DNA of 64,000 nucleotides, taken from Bifidobacterium breve. Lineage in GTDB: Bacteria; Actinomycetota; Acidimicrobiia; Acidimicrobiales; Acidimicrobilacustridaceae. The notes beneath the pieces are model-generated. The model was not told the DNA's origin and ran no database searches. It saw nothing but the letters and a program-made list of their open reading frames with translations. This document shows, piece by piece, positions 1 through 8,263 of the stretch. The stretch covers positions 1 to 64,000 of the forward strand of contig CAMAYJ010000001.1 in the NCBI GenBank assembly GCA_945862505.1, given 5' to 3'. How positions within the stretch are numbered: the first letter of the stretch is position 1; each line of letters begins with the position of its first letter. Position numbers and translations under genes: made by a program.

Positions 1-2
1 CC

Positions 3-902
3 GACGCGGGCAGTGTCTCGCGGCGCCACGCCCTGCACACCGCGGGCGCCATCGTCGCCGGCGCTTTGGCCGGTGGGATTGCCACCGTTGCCACCGCAGG
101 CCCAGCGGCGGCCCTTCCAGGCACATTTGACGGGAACCCAGCCGTCAGCGCAACCAGTGCATCTGGAACCGCGGTCTATGCGCAGGCGGGCAGCAGTGGA
201 AATGCACTCACAGCCAGGTCTCCCCAAGGCGATGCCGTGAATGCGAATTCAACGACTGGCTACGGCATCTACAGCGTTGGCGGTTTCGCCGGAGGGCAGT
301 TCGTCGGCAGATTTGGGGTGATCGCGAACGGAACCGACGCTGACATCGCCTTCAATCCTGCGGGTAACCCGCCGCCCTCGTTTAGCACGGCCCAATATGC
401 CGGCTCGATCAAACTCGATTTCAACCGCGTCTTGTGGTTGTGCGTTGAGAGCGGCACGCCCGGCGTCTGGCAGCAGATCGGTGGGTTGGGCGTGGCTGGC
501 GTCTATCACGCCGTTTCCCCAAGTCGCGTCTATGACTCACGACTCAGCACCTATCCGCTGAACGGCGTGCTCAGTAGCTACCAGAACCGCACGATTTCGG
601 TCGCCAATAGTTATAACACCGGAACCGGCGCACTCGTCACCTCCAACTTCGTGCCTGCAGGCGCCACCGCGGTGTTTGCGAACGTGACCGTGGTCGACAC
701 TGTCGGCGCCGGCTACCTCGCCGTGAATCCCGGAGGAACCTTCGGCGTCTCCGCATCCACGATCAACTGGAGTGCCGCTGGGCAAATTCTCGCTAACGGT
801 GTGGCGCTAACACTCAACGGGTCGCGTCAACTCACCGTCGTGGCCGGACCTGCCGCCGGCTCGACCAATTTCATCATCGACATCACAGGCTACTGGCTCT
901 GA
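3..902 (+). CDS. Secreted Tat-signal protein, 5' end outside window
   Basis: The frame is open from the window edge, so the true start lies upstream. The first codons encode a twin-arginine signal: SRRHAL at codons 6-11, a hydrophobic Ala/Gly stretch, then an Ala-rich likely cleavage region (AGPAAALPG). The next ~70 residues carry loose repeats of the type G-x-A-V-x-A-x-S, suggesting a beta-solenoid or similar repetitive fold (inference). The C-terminal half holds a VYDSR-type segment followed by beta-rich sequence ending FIIDITGYWL, a module I have seen in large exported proteins of actinobacteria. Function unknown; probably folded before export and located outside the cell. The gene is convergent with the sulfotransferase gene downstream. 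Confidence 0.75.
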   Translation, partial: DAGSVSRRHALHTAGAIVAGALAGGIATVATAGPAAALPGTFDGNPAVSATSASGTAVYAQAGSSGNALTARSPQGDAVNANSTTGYGIYSVGGFAGGQFVGRFGVIANGTDADIAFNPAGNPPPSFSTAQYAGSIKLDFNRVLWLCVESGTPGVWQQIGGLGVAGVYHAVSPSRVYDSRLSTYPLNGVLSSYQNRTISVANSYNTGTGALVTSNFVPAGATAVFANVTVVDTVGAGYLAVNPGGTFGVSASTINWSAAGQILANGVALTLNGSRQLTVVAGPAAGSTNFIIDITGYWL

Positions 903-910
903 GCAATCCT

Positions 911-934
911 GCATCGCTGGCTTTCCAGCGGTGC
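911..934. terminator. Hairpin between convergent genes
   Basis: CGCTGG / CCAGCG arms around a CTTT loop extend to about 10 bp with one G-U pair. The hairpin lies in the 50-bp gap between two convergent genes, so it may serve both. No T-run follows. Confidence 0.45.
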
Positions 935-952
935 CGTCCGCTGGGTTGGTTG

Positions 953-2230
953 CTACCAGTGTTCGTCAGGAATGGCGAAGTGCTCGCTGTAAGCACGCAT
1001 TTGTTCGCGTCGGGCCGGCACATCGATGCCGATCTGATCGACGTCGTAGATGACCTTGCCGAATCGGTCGCGCTCATGCGTGGCTCCGTACTCGGCCAGC
1101 GCTGCTTCGGCTCTTGCGTCCATGGGTTGTCCAGCGAGTTCATAAATGCGGCGAATAGTGCCGAGATCGTCGGCCATGAACTCGTCGAACCGAATATCCA
1201 TCGACTGCTCGGGCCCGCCGAGAAGCGCGCGATCTCGCATAGCTGCATTGAGCATGTCGTCGAGGCGGTCGGCCCAATAGTTTGAAACGGCAACCGGGTC
1301 GACTGGCGACAACGATGTGCGTGCTGAATACGACACCATCGTTCCCATCGAAACCATTACGGAAATGGGATCACGGTGGGTGACGAGGAAGGTGGCGTCG
1401 GGGAACGTTGTTGCAAGTGGACCGAACTGTTCCAGATGCTGTGGTGATTTAAGGATCCAACGTTCGCCACCACGCAAGAACTGGCACGCTTTCAACACGG
1501 TCTTCATGTATTCATAGTGCGGCGTCTGATCGTGCGACTTGTAGTAGTCACGCCAGGACGGCATCGGTGCCATGGTTTCGAACATCATCGTCGAGAAGTC
1601 GATCGCGAGAATCTGGATCTCTTCGTGCACGTGCCATGTCGTCATCTCATGCATGCGATTGAAGTCCGGCATGATCATGTCCATGATCTGCAGTCCGGCT
1701 TCTGTTCGTGCCAGTCGCGGATCTTCGGGGGTGTTGGCGAGCGCGGCTTCATCAAGTGAAGGAACTGGTTGGATGCTTTCCCAATACGGAAGTGAACGAA
1801 GAGCGGGATCGCAAGCAATCAAATTGTGGAGGTGAGTCGTGCCAGTACGGGGGAGTCCAGCGATGATTATCGGCGCATTGATTTCGATGTCATGAATCTC
1901 TGGGTGTCGAGCCAGTAGGTCGGCGAGCAGCAAACGGTTCTTTAGAAGTGTGCTCATGAACGAACCGGCCGAGATGCGACCCATGGGAGAGAGCGGAGCC
2001 TCGGTATCGAGTGCGTTGAGCAACACCTCGAGGCGTTCCACGAAATCCATTGGACCGAAATTTTCGAGACCAGTTTCGGCCGCCGCTTGTGTCATGAGTG
2101 CGTCGGCGTTGAGTTCGATCATGTCCGCGAAAGGTGCGGCACCTTCGAAGATTGCCTGAGCTTCGGGCGAGAACTGTGGGTCGCCAAGATCATCGAGGCG
2201 TTTTGGCGCCGGTCGTTTCGAAGCAGACAT
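953..2230 (-). CDS. Sulfotransferase family protein
   Basis: 425 residues from the ATG at 2230, chosen because AAAGGGG lies 6-7 nt upstream; longer in-frame extensions would run through the rpsO promoter and start. The PAPS 5'-phosphosulfate loop is GLPRTGTTHL (about residues 125-134) and the 3'-phosphate motif region is VTHRDP (about 283-288), as in the bacterial Sulfotransfer_3 family. The expected reaction is transfer of sulfate from PAPS to a hydroxyl or amine of a lipid, glycan or small molecule; the acceptor cannot be inferred. The gene is transcribed divergently from rpsO, with a gap of about 250 bp, and has no obvious operon partner. Confidence 0.85.
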   Translation of the reverse strand: MSASKRPAPKRLDDLGDPQFSPEAQAIFEGAAPFADMIELNADALMTQAAAETGLENFGPMDFVERLEVLLNALDTEAPLSPMGRISAGSFMSTLLKNRLLLADLLARHPEIHDIEINAPIIIAGLPRTGTTHLHNLIACDPALRSLPYWESIQPVPSLDEAALANTPEDPRLARTEAGLQIMDMIMPDFNRMHEMTTWHVHEEIQILAIDFSTMMFETMAPMPSWRDYYKSHDQTPHYEYMKTVLKACQFLRGGERWILKSPQHLEQFGPLATTFPDATFLVTHRDPISVMVSMGTMVSYSARTSLSPVDPVAVSNYWADRLDDMLNAAMRDRALLGGPEQSMDIRFDEFMADDLGTIRRIYELAGQPMDARAEAALAEYGATHERDRFGKVIYDVDQIGIDVPARREQMRAYSEHFAIPDEHW

Positions 2231-2480
2231 GGTTCCCCTTTGGGCTCGTCCCCCGACGAGCGAACCCGCATCGTAGGGCCGAAAATCCCTAGGGGTGAAC
2301 GGAATCTCGCCAAATCGGCCAGCGGCGGTCGAAATGCCGAATGTGGGCGTGAACGCACTCGCTGGTACCGTAACTGGGTCGGTTCGCACCCTGTGAGCCG
2401 TGAAGCCCCTCCCGATTGCGCCAGGAACACGTTCCAGCGGATCACGGAGCTGGGTCCAAAACCCACCAGAAAGAACTTGC

Positions 2481-2759
2481 ATGTCTGCTGAACCCGCAAA
2501 CCTTCCGCCGAAGGCTGGCACGATCGCCGAACACCGGACGCACCCTACCGACACTGGGTCGCCCGAAGTTCAGATCGCACTATTGACCGACCGCATCAAC
2601 CACCTGACTGAGCATCTCAAGTCACATAAGAAGGACCACCACAGCCGTCGTGGACTTCTCATGCTCGTTGGTCGTCGTCGCCGCCTGCTCGATTACGTCA
2701 AGAAGAACGACGTCGAGCGTTACCGCTCGATCATCGCAAAACTCGGCTTGCGCCGATAG
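2481..2759 (+). CDS. rpsO: 30S ribosomal protein S15
   Basis: 92 residues from ATG 2481, the usual S15 size (about 89). The family core is unmistakable: [32 protein letters not shown] and the C-terminal IIAKLGLRR. An upstream in-frame ATG exists but would add 27 residues with no S15 character. S15 binds 16S rRNA early in assembly of the 30S platform. rpsO followed by pnp is a conserved pairing in bacteria. A strong hairpin directly after the stop codon suggests that part of the transcription ends before pnp. Confidence 0.97.
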   Translation: MSAEPANLPPKAGTIAEHRTHPTDTGSPEVQIALLTDRINHLTEHLKSHKKDHHSRRGLLMLVGRRRRLLDYVKKNDVERYRSIIAKLGLRR

Positions 2760-2769
2760 TTGCGAACCG

Positions 2770-2794
2770 GGGGACGACCATCGTGGTCGTCCCC
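2770..2794 (+). terminator. Terminator or attenuator after rpsO
   Basis: A perfect 11-bp stem, GGGGACGACCA / TGGTCGTCCCC, closes a 3-nt loop ten bases after the rpsO stop. The sequence after it is only moderately T-rich (TCGTTGTTCC), so it may act as a partial terminator or an RNA processing/stability element between rpsO and pnp. Confidence 0.7.
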
Positions 2795-2837
2795 TCGTTG
2801 TTCCTGTCTGGGAACAGCACCCCGGCGATACTGCGTT

Positions 2838-2933
2838 GTCAGTTGCCGGAGGTGAGTATCGGATCACTGCTCCGATGTTCACCTCTGGGAACTGGTTACG
2901 GGGTCGCCTCCAACTGACGGACCAATGTCCGTC
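2838..2933 (+). promoter_or_regulatory. Structured pnp leader RNA with alternative pairings
   Basis: A hairpin at 2849-2885 has a 15-bp stem (two G-U pairs, 7-nt loop), extendable to 18 bp (2846-2888). It is enclosed by an outer 8-bp helix, GTCAGTTG 2838-2845 with CAACTGAC 2911-2918. The last three bases of that helix also belong to a competing hairpin, GACGGAC-CAAT-GTCCGTC (2916-2933), just upstream of the pnp AAAGGAG ribosome site. In E. coli the pnp leader forms a long stem cut by RNase III for autoregulation; a comparable role here is inference. Confidence 0.6.
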
Positions 2934-2950
2934 TCACAAAGGAGACACAC

Positions 2951-5359
2951 GTGGCTGATGCCATTTCCGTCGACGCCGCCATTCCCGGCAATGCCGACAA
3001 GACCATTACCTTTTCTGCCGGCAAACTTGCCGGTCAGGCTGACGGTGCAGTGACCGTTCGCGTTGGCGACACCGTCATGCTCGTGACCGCTACAGCGGCA
3101 AAGAGTGCACGTGAAGGTGCCGACTTCTTCCCGCTCACCGTCGATATCGAAGAGCGCATGTACGCCGCGGGTCGCATCCCCGGTTCGTTCTTCCGTCGTG
3201 AAGGCAAGTCTTCCGACCAGGCCATCCTCACTTGCCGTCTTATGGACCGCCCGTTGCGTCCGTGCTTCCCCGACGGCTTCCGTAACGAGGTGCATGTTGT
3301 TGGCACCGTGCTTGCAGCCGACCTCGTCAATCCGCACGATGTCATCGCCATCAATGGCGCATCTGCGGCACTCAGCCTTTCCGGTATCCCATTCGACGGC
3401 CCCATTGGCGCCGTTCGTCTGGCCTTTACCGCAGATGGTCAATGGATCCCGCACCCCACGTACGAAGAGGGTTCGGAAAGCCAGTTTGAAATCGTTGTCG
3501 CTGGTCGTGCGCTGAATGGCAACGACGTTGCAATCTCCATGGTCGAAGCCGGTGGCACCGAAGCACAGTGGCCTGCGATGCAGGACGGCGCCCCCAAGGT
3601 TGATGAAGCGGAACTTGCTCGTGGCCTCGAAGCCTCGAAGCAGTACATCCTTCAGTCGATCGCTGCGCAGAACGAACTTGTTGCCAAGGTTGGCAGCAAG
3701 CCTCCGATGCCTTACTCGGTCACTTCTGACTACACGCCAGAAGTTCTTACCGCCATGCAGGCCAAGCGCGAGCAGATCCTTGCGACGCAGGTCATTTCCG
3801 ACAAGTCCGCTCGTCTTGAAGCCGAAGCAGCGCTTCGCGATCAGCTTGTTGCGGAACTCGCTCCACAGTTTGCCGGCGTCGATGGTGCCGACAAGCAGCT
3901 CAAGGCTGCGTTCCGCTCGGTCACCAAGGCCGTTGTTCGTTCACGCATCGTGAATGAAGGCGCTCGTATCGATGGTCGTGGCCCGAAGGACATTCGTTCG
4001 CTCTCTTCCGAGGTCGGCGTCCTTCCGTCAGTGCATGGTTCGGGTCTCTTCCAGCGTGGCGAAACCCAGGTCCTCAATGTCACCACGCTTGGTATGCCTC
4101 GCATGGAGCAAATGATCGACGCTCTTGGTGACGTGACCCGCAAGCGTTACATGCACCATTACAACTTCCCGCCGTACTCCACTGGTGAAACTGGTTTCAT
4201 GCGTGGACCGAAGCGTCGCGAAATCGGACACGGCATGCTCGCTGAGCGTGCACTCGTCCCCGTGCTTCCCACGCCAGAAGAGTTTGCCTACACAATTCGT
4301 ACCGTGTCCGATGTTCTTTCCTCAAACGGATCGACCTCGATGGGTTCGGTGTGTGGTTCAACACTTTCGATGATGGACGCGGGCGTTCCGCTGCGTGCAC
4401 CAGTTGCTGGCATCGCAATGGGCCTCGTGTTTGCCGATGGCAAGTACACGACTCTTACTGACATTCTCGGCGCTGAAGATGCATTCGGCGACATGGACTT
4501 CAAGGTTGCCGGAACCGCCGAATTCGTTACTGCTCTTCAGCTCGACACCAAGATCGAAGGCATTCCCGCCGACGTTCTTGCTCAGGCGCTGCAGCAGGCG
4601 AAGGAAGCCCGTCTCGCCATCCTCGAAGTTATGGCTGGCGCAATTGCCAAGCCTCGCGATGAAGTTGGCGAAACTGCGCCGAAGATCATCAGCTTCGAAA
4701 TCCCGATGGACAAGATCGGTGAAGTTATCGGTCCCAAGGGCAAAGTCATCAACGCCATTCAGCAAGAGACCGGCGCCGACATCAGTGTCGACGACGATGG
4801 CTCTGTTGGTCGCGTCAGCATCGGTTCCACCGATGGTGGTGCTGTGGCCGAGGCCGAGCGTCAGATCCGTCTCATCCTCAACCCGCCGACCGCTGAAGTT
4901 GGCCAGGTGTACCAGGGCCGCGTTGTGAACGTCACCAAGTTCGGTGCGTTCGTGAACATCCTCCCGGGTCGCGATGGTCTTCTTCACATCTCCAAGATCG
5001 GTGGCGGCAAGCGCATCGACAAGGTTGAGGATGTGCTCGACCTTGGTGACGCGGTTGAAGTGCGCGTCGACGATGTCGATCCCAACGGCAAGGTGTCTCT
5101 CTCGATGGCGAGCACCCCGACAGCAGAAGCCTCCGAGGGTGAAGCAGCCCCAACTGAAAGCGCACCTCGTGAGGCCGCACCAGCTCCGGCTGCTGCAGGT
5201 GAAGCAACTGATGGTGGCGCCGAGCGCGAGTACGTCTCATTCGAAGACGCATTCGACGCTGAAATCAGTTCGGAACTGGGCGACCTTGGTCCCGCCAGTG
5301 AAAACCGTGGTGGCGGCGACCGCAACGGTGGACGTCGAGGCGGCAACCGTCGCCGCTGA
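2951..5359 (+). CDS. pnp: Polyribonucleotide nucleotidyltransferase (PNPase)
   Basis: 802 residues from GTG 2951, preceded by AAAGGAG at good spacing. Two RNase PH-like halves are joined by a helical linker; the second half carries the conserved region around VCGSTLSMMDAGVP. A KH domain follows (about residues 575-635, with GEVIGPKGKVIN), then an S1 domain (about 645-715, GRVVNVTKFGAFVNI). The protein degrades RNA 3' to 5' with phosphate and can add 3' tails; it acts in the cytoplasm, often with RNase J or RNase E. It is longer than E. coli PNPase (711): the extra C-terminal ~85 residues are Ala/Glu-rich and end in a Gly/Arg-rich tail, probably disordered. The leader suggests autoregulation. 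Confidence 0.97.
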   Translation: MADAISVDAAIPGNADKTITFSAGKLAGQADGAVTVRVGDTVMLVTATAAKSAREGADFFPLTVDIEERMYAAGRIPGSFFRREGKSSDQAILTCRLMDRPLRPCFPDGFRNEVHVVGTVLAADLVNPHDVIAINGASAALSLSGIPFDGPIGAVRLAFTADGQWIPHPTYEEGSESQFEIVVAGRALNGNDVAISMVEAGGTEAQWPAMQDGAPKVDEAELARGLEASKQYILQSIAAQNELVAKVGSKPPMPYSVTSDYTPEVLTAMQAKREQILATQVISDKSARLEAEAALRDQLVAELAPQFAGVDGADKQLKAAFRSVTKAVVRSRIVNEGARIDGRGPKDIRSLSSEVGVLPSVHGSGLFQRGETQVLNVTTLGMPRMEQMIDALGDVTRKRYMHHYNFPPYSTGETGFMRGPKRREIGHGMLAERALVPVLPTPEEFAYTIRTVSDVLSSNGSTSMGSVCGSTLSMMDAGVPLRAPVAGIAMGLVFADGKYTTLTDILGAEDAFGDMDFKVAGTAEFVTALQLDTKIEGIPADVLAQALQQAKEARLAILEVMAGAIAKPRDEVGETAPKIISFEIPMDKIGEVIGPKGKVINAIQQETGADISVDDDGSVGRVSIGSTDGGAVAEAERQIRLILNPPTAEVGQVYQGRVVNVTKFGAFVNILPGRDGLLHISKIGGGKRIDKVEDVLDLGDAVEVRVDDVDPNGKVSLSMASTPTAEASEGEAAPTESAPREAAPAPAAAGEATDGGAEREYVSFEDAFDAEISSELGDLGPASENRGGGDRNGGRRGGNRRR

Positions 5360-5372
5360 GTCCGTTTCCGCC

Positions 5373-6647
5373 GTGTCGGTGAACGACGCGGATATCGAAC
5401 GAACCGAGCTGGCCTCGGGTGTGCGTGTCATCACTGAACGCATGCCCGAGGCCCGTTCCGTCTCGGTTGGTATGTGGTTCGCCGTTGGTTCGCGCGACGA
5501 ACCTGCGTCCATCGCTGGCGCATCGCATTTCCTTGAGCACTTGTTGTTTAAGGGAACTGAAGAGCGTTCGGCACGATCGATTGCGACAGCAGTCGATGCA
5601 GTGGGTGGCGAAATGAACGCGTACACAAGTCGCGAGCACACGGCGTATTACTTGCGCCTACCTGTGAGCGAACTTGAATCTGGCGTGGAATTGCTCGCTG
5701 ATGTGGTGAGTGAGCCAGCATTCCGTCCGGCGGAACTCGATGCTGAACGCGAAGTCATTATCGAAGAACTCCTCATGAGTGAAGACACTCCTGATGATCT
5801 CGTACTGACCGCTCTCTACGAAAGCCTTTATCCGGAACATCCGCTTGGTCGCGAAACACTCGGCGATCACGACACCGTCGCAGCAATGACGCGTGATGAC
5901 GTATCGGCGTTCCACGCCCAGTGGTACCGACCATCAAATCTTGTTGTCGCTGCCGCAGGGGCGCTTGAACATCAGCAGGTGGTCGATGCTCTTGGTCCAT
6001 TGTTCGACGGCGTTGAACGCGGCGATGCCCCGATTCGCGAAACGCCCCACGCCCATGGGCAATCACTTGTGCAGATCGATCGACCAATCGAACAGGTACA
6101 CGTCGCCATCGGTTGGCGCGGCCTTCCTCTTGCCGATGACGATCGCTATGCAATGTGGGTGGCCAATCACGTCCTCGGTGGCGGAATGTCGAGTCGCCTC
6201 TTCCAAGAGATCCGTGAATCTCGCGGTTTGGCCTATTCGGTGTTCTCCTCGCCCTCTTCCTATTCCGATGCCGGCTCGCTCATCGTCTATGCCGGTACAG
6301 CGCTTGCTCGGCTCGAGGAACTGCTCTCGGTAACCGATGAGGTGCTGGCCACGTTCCTTGCCGATGGCATTACCGACGAAGAGCATGCAATCGCACTTGG
6401 TTATCTCGAGGGCTCGATGTTGCTTGGCCTTGAAGACAGCGGGTCTCGCATGTCCCGTTTAGGCACTGGGCTTGTGACTCGCAACGACATCACCTCGATC
6501 GACGAACACGTTCGTCGGATTCGAGCAGTGACCACCGACGAAGTCCATTCAGTCATCGGCCGGGTGCTTGGCTCTCCACGCGCCGTCGCGGCGGTTGGAC
6601 CCCTCGGAGATGGATCTGCTGCGCTTGAACGGTTCGCCTGCGGCTAG
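5373..6647 (+). CDS. M16 family zinc metalloprotease
   Basis: About 424 residues from GTG 5373, 13 nt after the pnp stop. GTG 5379 or a GTG inside pnp (5328) are alternatives; no clear ribosome site is seen, so translational coupling to pnp is likely. The inverted zinc motif HFLEH is at residues 52-56, with the third ligand expected in the EREVIIEEL segment near 126-132. A C-terminal half with the R/Y-type M16 region (SRLFQEIRESRGLAYSV) is present, so this is a complete single-chain M16B protease of the PqqL/mitochondrial processing peptidase type. Its place next to pnp matches the mycobacterial gpsI-pepR order. Substrate unknown. Confidence 0.9.
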   Translation: MSVNDADIERTELASGVRVITERMPEARSVSVGMWFAVGSRDEPASIAGASHFLEHLLFKGTEERSARSIATAVDAVGGEMNAYTSREHTAYYLRLPVSELESGVELLADVVSEPAFRPAELDAEREVIIEELLMSEDTPDDLVLTALYESLYPEHPLGRETLGDHDTVAAMTRDDVSAFHAQWYRPSNLVVAAAGALEHQQVVDALGPLFDGVERGDAPIRETPHAHGQSLVQIDRPIEQVHVAIGWRGLPLADDDRYAMWVANHVLGGGMSSRLFQEIRESRGLAYSVFSSPSSYSDAGSLIVYAGTALARLEELLSVTDEVLATFLADGITDEEHAIALGYLEGSMLLGLEDSGSRMSRLGTGLVTRNDITSIDEHVRRIRAVTTDEVHSVIGRVLGSPRAVAAVGPLGDGSAALERFACG

Positions 6648-6656
6648 TTTCGACTC

Positions 6657-7445
6657 ATGACGTTGCGAGTCGGAGTCTTTGGTGCAGGTGGAAAGATGGG
6701 AAGCACGGTGTGCCGTGCGGTCGATGGCGACCCCGAACTTGAGCTTGTGGCCGCGATAGATCCGCAGCACGCAGGTCTTGCTATGCGCCAAGTCACTGGG
6801 TGTGACCAGTCGTTCCAAGTGGCTGCCGATGGTCAGGCGCTCCTCGATGCCAAGGTCGACGTCGTTGTCGATTTCACCCACCTTGAAGCGGCTCGGTCGA
6901 ATCTTCTGTGGCTGGCCGAACATCGCATTCATGCGGTTAGCGGAACCACAGGATTCTCCGACTCTGACCTCGAGTCATTTCGGAAAACCTTCAAGAACTC
7001 CAATTGTGTGATCGCTCCGAATTTTGCCATCGGGGCAGTTCTCATGATGCGCTTCGCTGAAATCGCGGCTCCATTTTTCGAAACCGCCGAGATTGTTGAA
7101 CTTCACCACGACGCAAAACTTGATGCGCCTTCGGGAACAGCGATGTTGACGGCCGAGCGCATGGCCGCGGCGTCGGCCGACTGGGCAGCCGATCCCACCA
7201 AGACCGAGATTCTTCCTGGTGCGCGTGGCGGTAAAGGCCCGGCTGACATTCGCGTGCATTCACTCCGCTTACGCGGAATGGTCGCTCATCAAGAGGTCAT
7301 CCTCGGTACAACAGGTCAGACCCTCACACTGAGGCATGACTCCTACGACAGGGATTCGTTCATGCCGGGAGTTCTGCTGGCCACGAAGCGTGTCATTGAG
7401 CGTCCGGGTGTCACTATCGGGCTCGACGCTCTGCTTGATCTTTAA
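6657..7445 (+). CDS. dapB: 4-hydroxy-tetrahydrodipicolinate reductase
   Basis: 262 residues. The N-terminal nucleotide-binding loop is GVFGAGGKMG, and the signature ELHHDAKLDAPSGTA supplies the catalytic His pair and Lys. The enzyme reduces 4-hydroxy-tetrahydrodipicolinate to tetrahydrodipicolinate with NAD(P)H, the second step of the DAP/lysine pathway. ATG 6657 lies 9 nt after the protease stop. The hexamer TAGTTT at 6645-6650, exactly 6 nt before the ATG, could drive a leaderless transcript, so dapB may be expressed both with and without pnp. Other dap genes are found further along (dapA; dapF, dapC, dapD, dapE). Confidence 0.96.
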   Translation: MTLRVGVFGAGGKMGSTVCRAVDGDPELELVAAIDPQHAGLAMRQVTGCDQSFQVAADGQALLDAKVDVVVDFTHLEAARSNLLWLAEHRIHAVSGTTGFSDSDLESFRKTFKNSNCVIAPNFAIGAVLMMRFAEIAAPFFETAEIVELHHDAKLDAPSGTAMLTAERMAAASADWAADPTKTEILPGARGGKGPADIRVHSLRLRGMVAHQEVILGTTGQTLTLRHDSYDRDSFMPGVLLATKRVIERPGVTIGLDALLDL

Positions 7446-7457
7446 GTCGTTCCCGCG

Positions 7458-8213
7458 TTAGTCGTCGATAGCGCTGTCGTCGATCTCGGCAGCGGACGAT
7501 GTGAGGCCGAGTTCAATGTCATCGGCGGCGTCCTCAAGTTCACGGAATGCTTCGACTTCTTTACCGCCACGTCGCAATTCGCCGATCCAAAAAATCGCCA
7601 CGAGCCCGATCGATACTGCGAGCAATGGAATTCGCCATTGGACGATAAATCCCAAAAGTGAATCGATGGGTCCGGCAAAGATGTCACCGATAATTTGCAG
7701 CATGAATAAACGGCCGATGGTGCCGATGATGTTCAGCATTGCGAACTTCACTGGTCGCATCTTCGCCGCACCAGCAACAAGACACACGTAGTTGTTGGGG
7801 AACAGCACAACAAGCGGCGCTCCCCATTTGCCGAACCATCCCTCGACCGAGCGCATGTAGCGTCCGGCAGTGGGCGTGCGCTTTTCCATCCATCGCAGCG
7901 CGGCGGCACCGTAGAACCAACCAATCGCGTAGAAAAATGGATCGGGTAGCAGAAGTCGGATTGTGCCGATGAGGTAGTACGCCCACAGGTCGACGTGATT
8001 AACGACAAGGACGAGGTAGCGGTTCTTGGCGCTCAAGGACATGAGCAAGAGGGGTTTGTTCGTGACGAGATCGGGCCAGAGGGCGTCTGCGGTGTAGGCC
8101 GCAACGACCATCACCACGATTGGGGCGATGAGCATTGTGAGGTGGCGGCGTCCCGGGTGGGCGGAGGGGGATTCTGCTTCGGCTGACAAGGCCCTGATCC
8201 TCTCACGTACCAT
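7458..8213 (-). CDS. DedA/SNARE-associated-like membrane protein
   Basis: 251 residues from ATG 8213; a TTG at 8246 would add 11 residues, and neither has a clear ribosome site. Several hydrophobic segments are visible (about 25-45, 65-90, 125-150, 165-180, 190-210). Between them, GWFYGAAALRWMEKR and the amphipathic re-entrant region with FGKWGAPLVVLFPNNYV match the DedA/VTT-domain family, whose members act in undecaprenyl-phosphate or phospholipid movement across the membrane. The tail is acidic and probably cytoplasmic. It is convergent with dapB and divergent from the acyl-CoA ligase gene. Assignment is by overall pattern; the precise role is unknown. Confidence 0.65.
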   Translation of the reverse strand: MVRERIRALSAEAESPSAHPGRRHLTMLIAPIVVMVVAAYTADALWPDLVTNKPLLLMSLSAKNRYLVLVVNHVDLWAYYLIGTIRLLLPDPFFYAIGWFYGAAALRWMEKRTPTAGRYMRSVEGWFGKWGAPLVVLFPNNYVCLVAGAAKMRPVKFAMLNIIGTIGRLFMLQIIGDIFAGPIDSLLGFIVQWRIPLLAVSIGLVAIFWIGELRRGGKEVEAFRELEDAADDIELGLTSSAAEIDDSAIDD

Positions 8214-8263
8214 TCGCCCAGACGCAGGCGGCCGGTGGGTAGCCAAAAAAAGGGGAGTCAGAA

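Noticed and set aside
2422..2434. GGAAC-AC-GTTCC before rpsO as a LexA box
   Set aside because: The spacer between half sites is 2 bp, not 4, so it does not fit the LexA motif seen elsewhere in the window.
2231..2554. Longer N-terminus for the sulfotransferase gene (to 2554)
   Set aside because: It would overlap the start of rpsO on the other strand and lacks family similarity; ATG 2230 has a strong ribosome site.
4974..5372. M16 protease start deep inside pnp
   Set aside because: The extra residues are an out-of-frame reading of the pnp S1 domain and tail.
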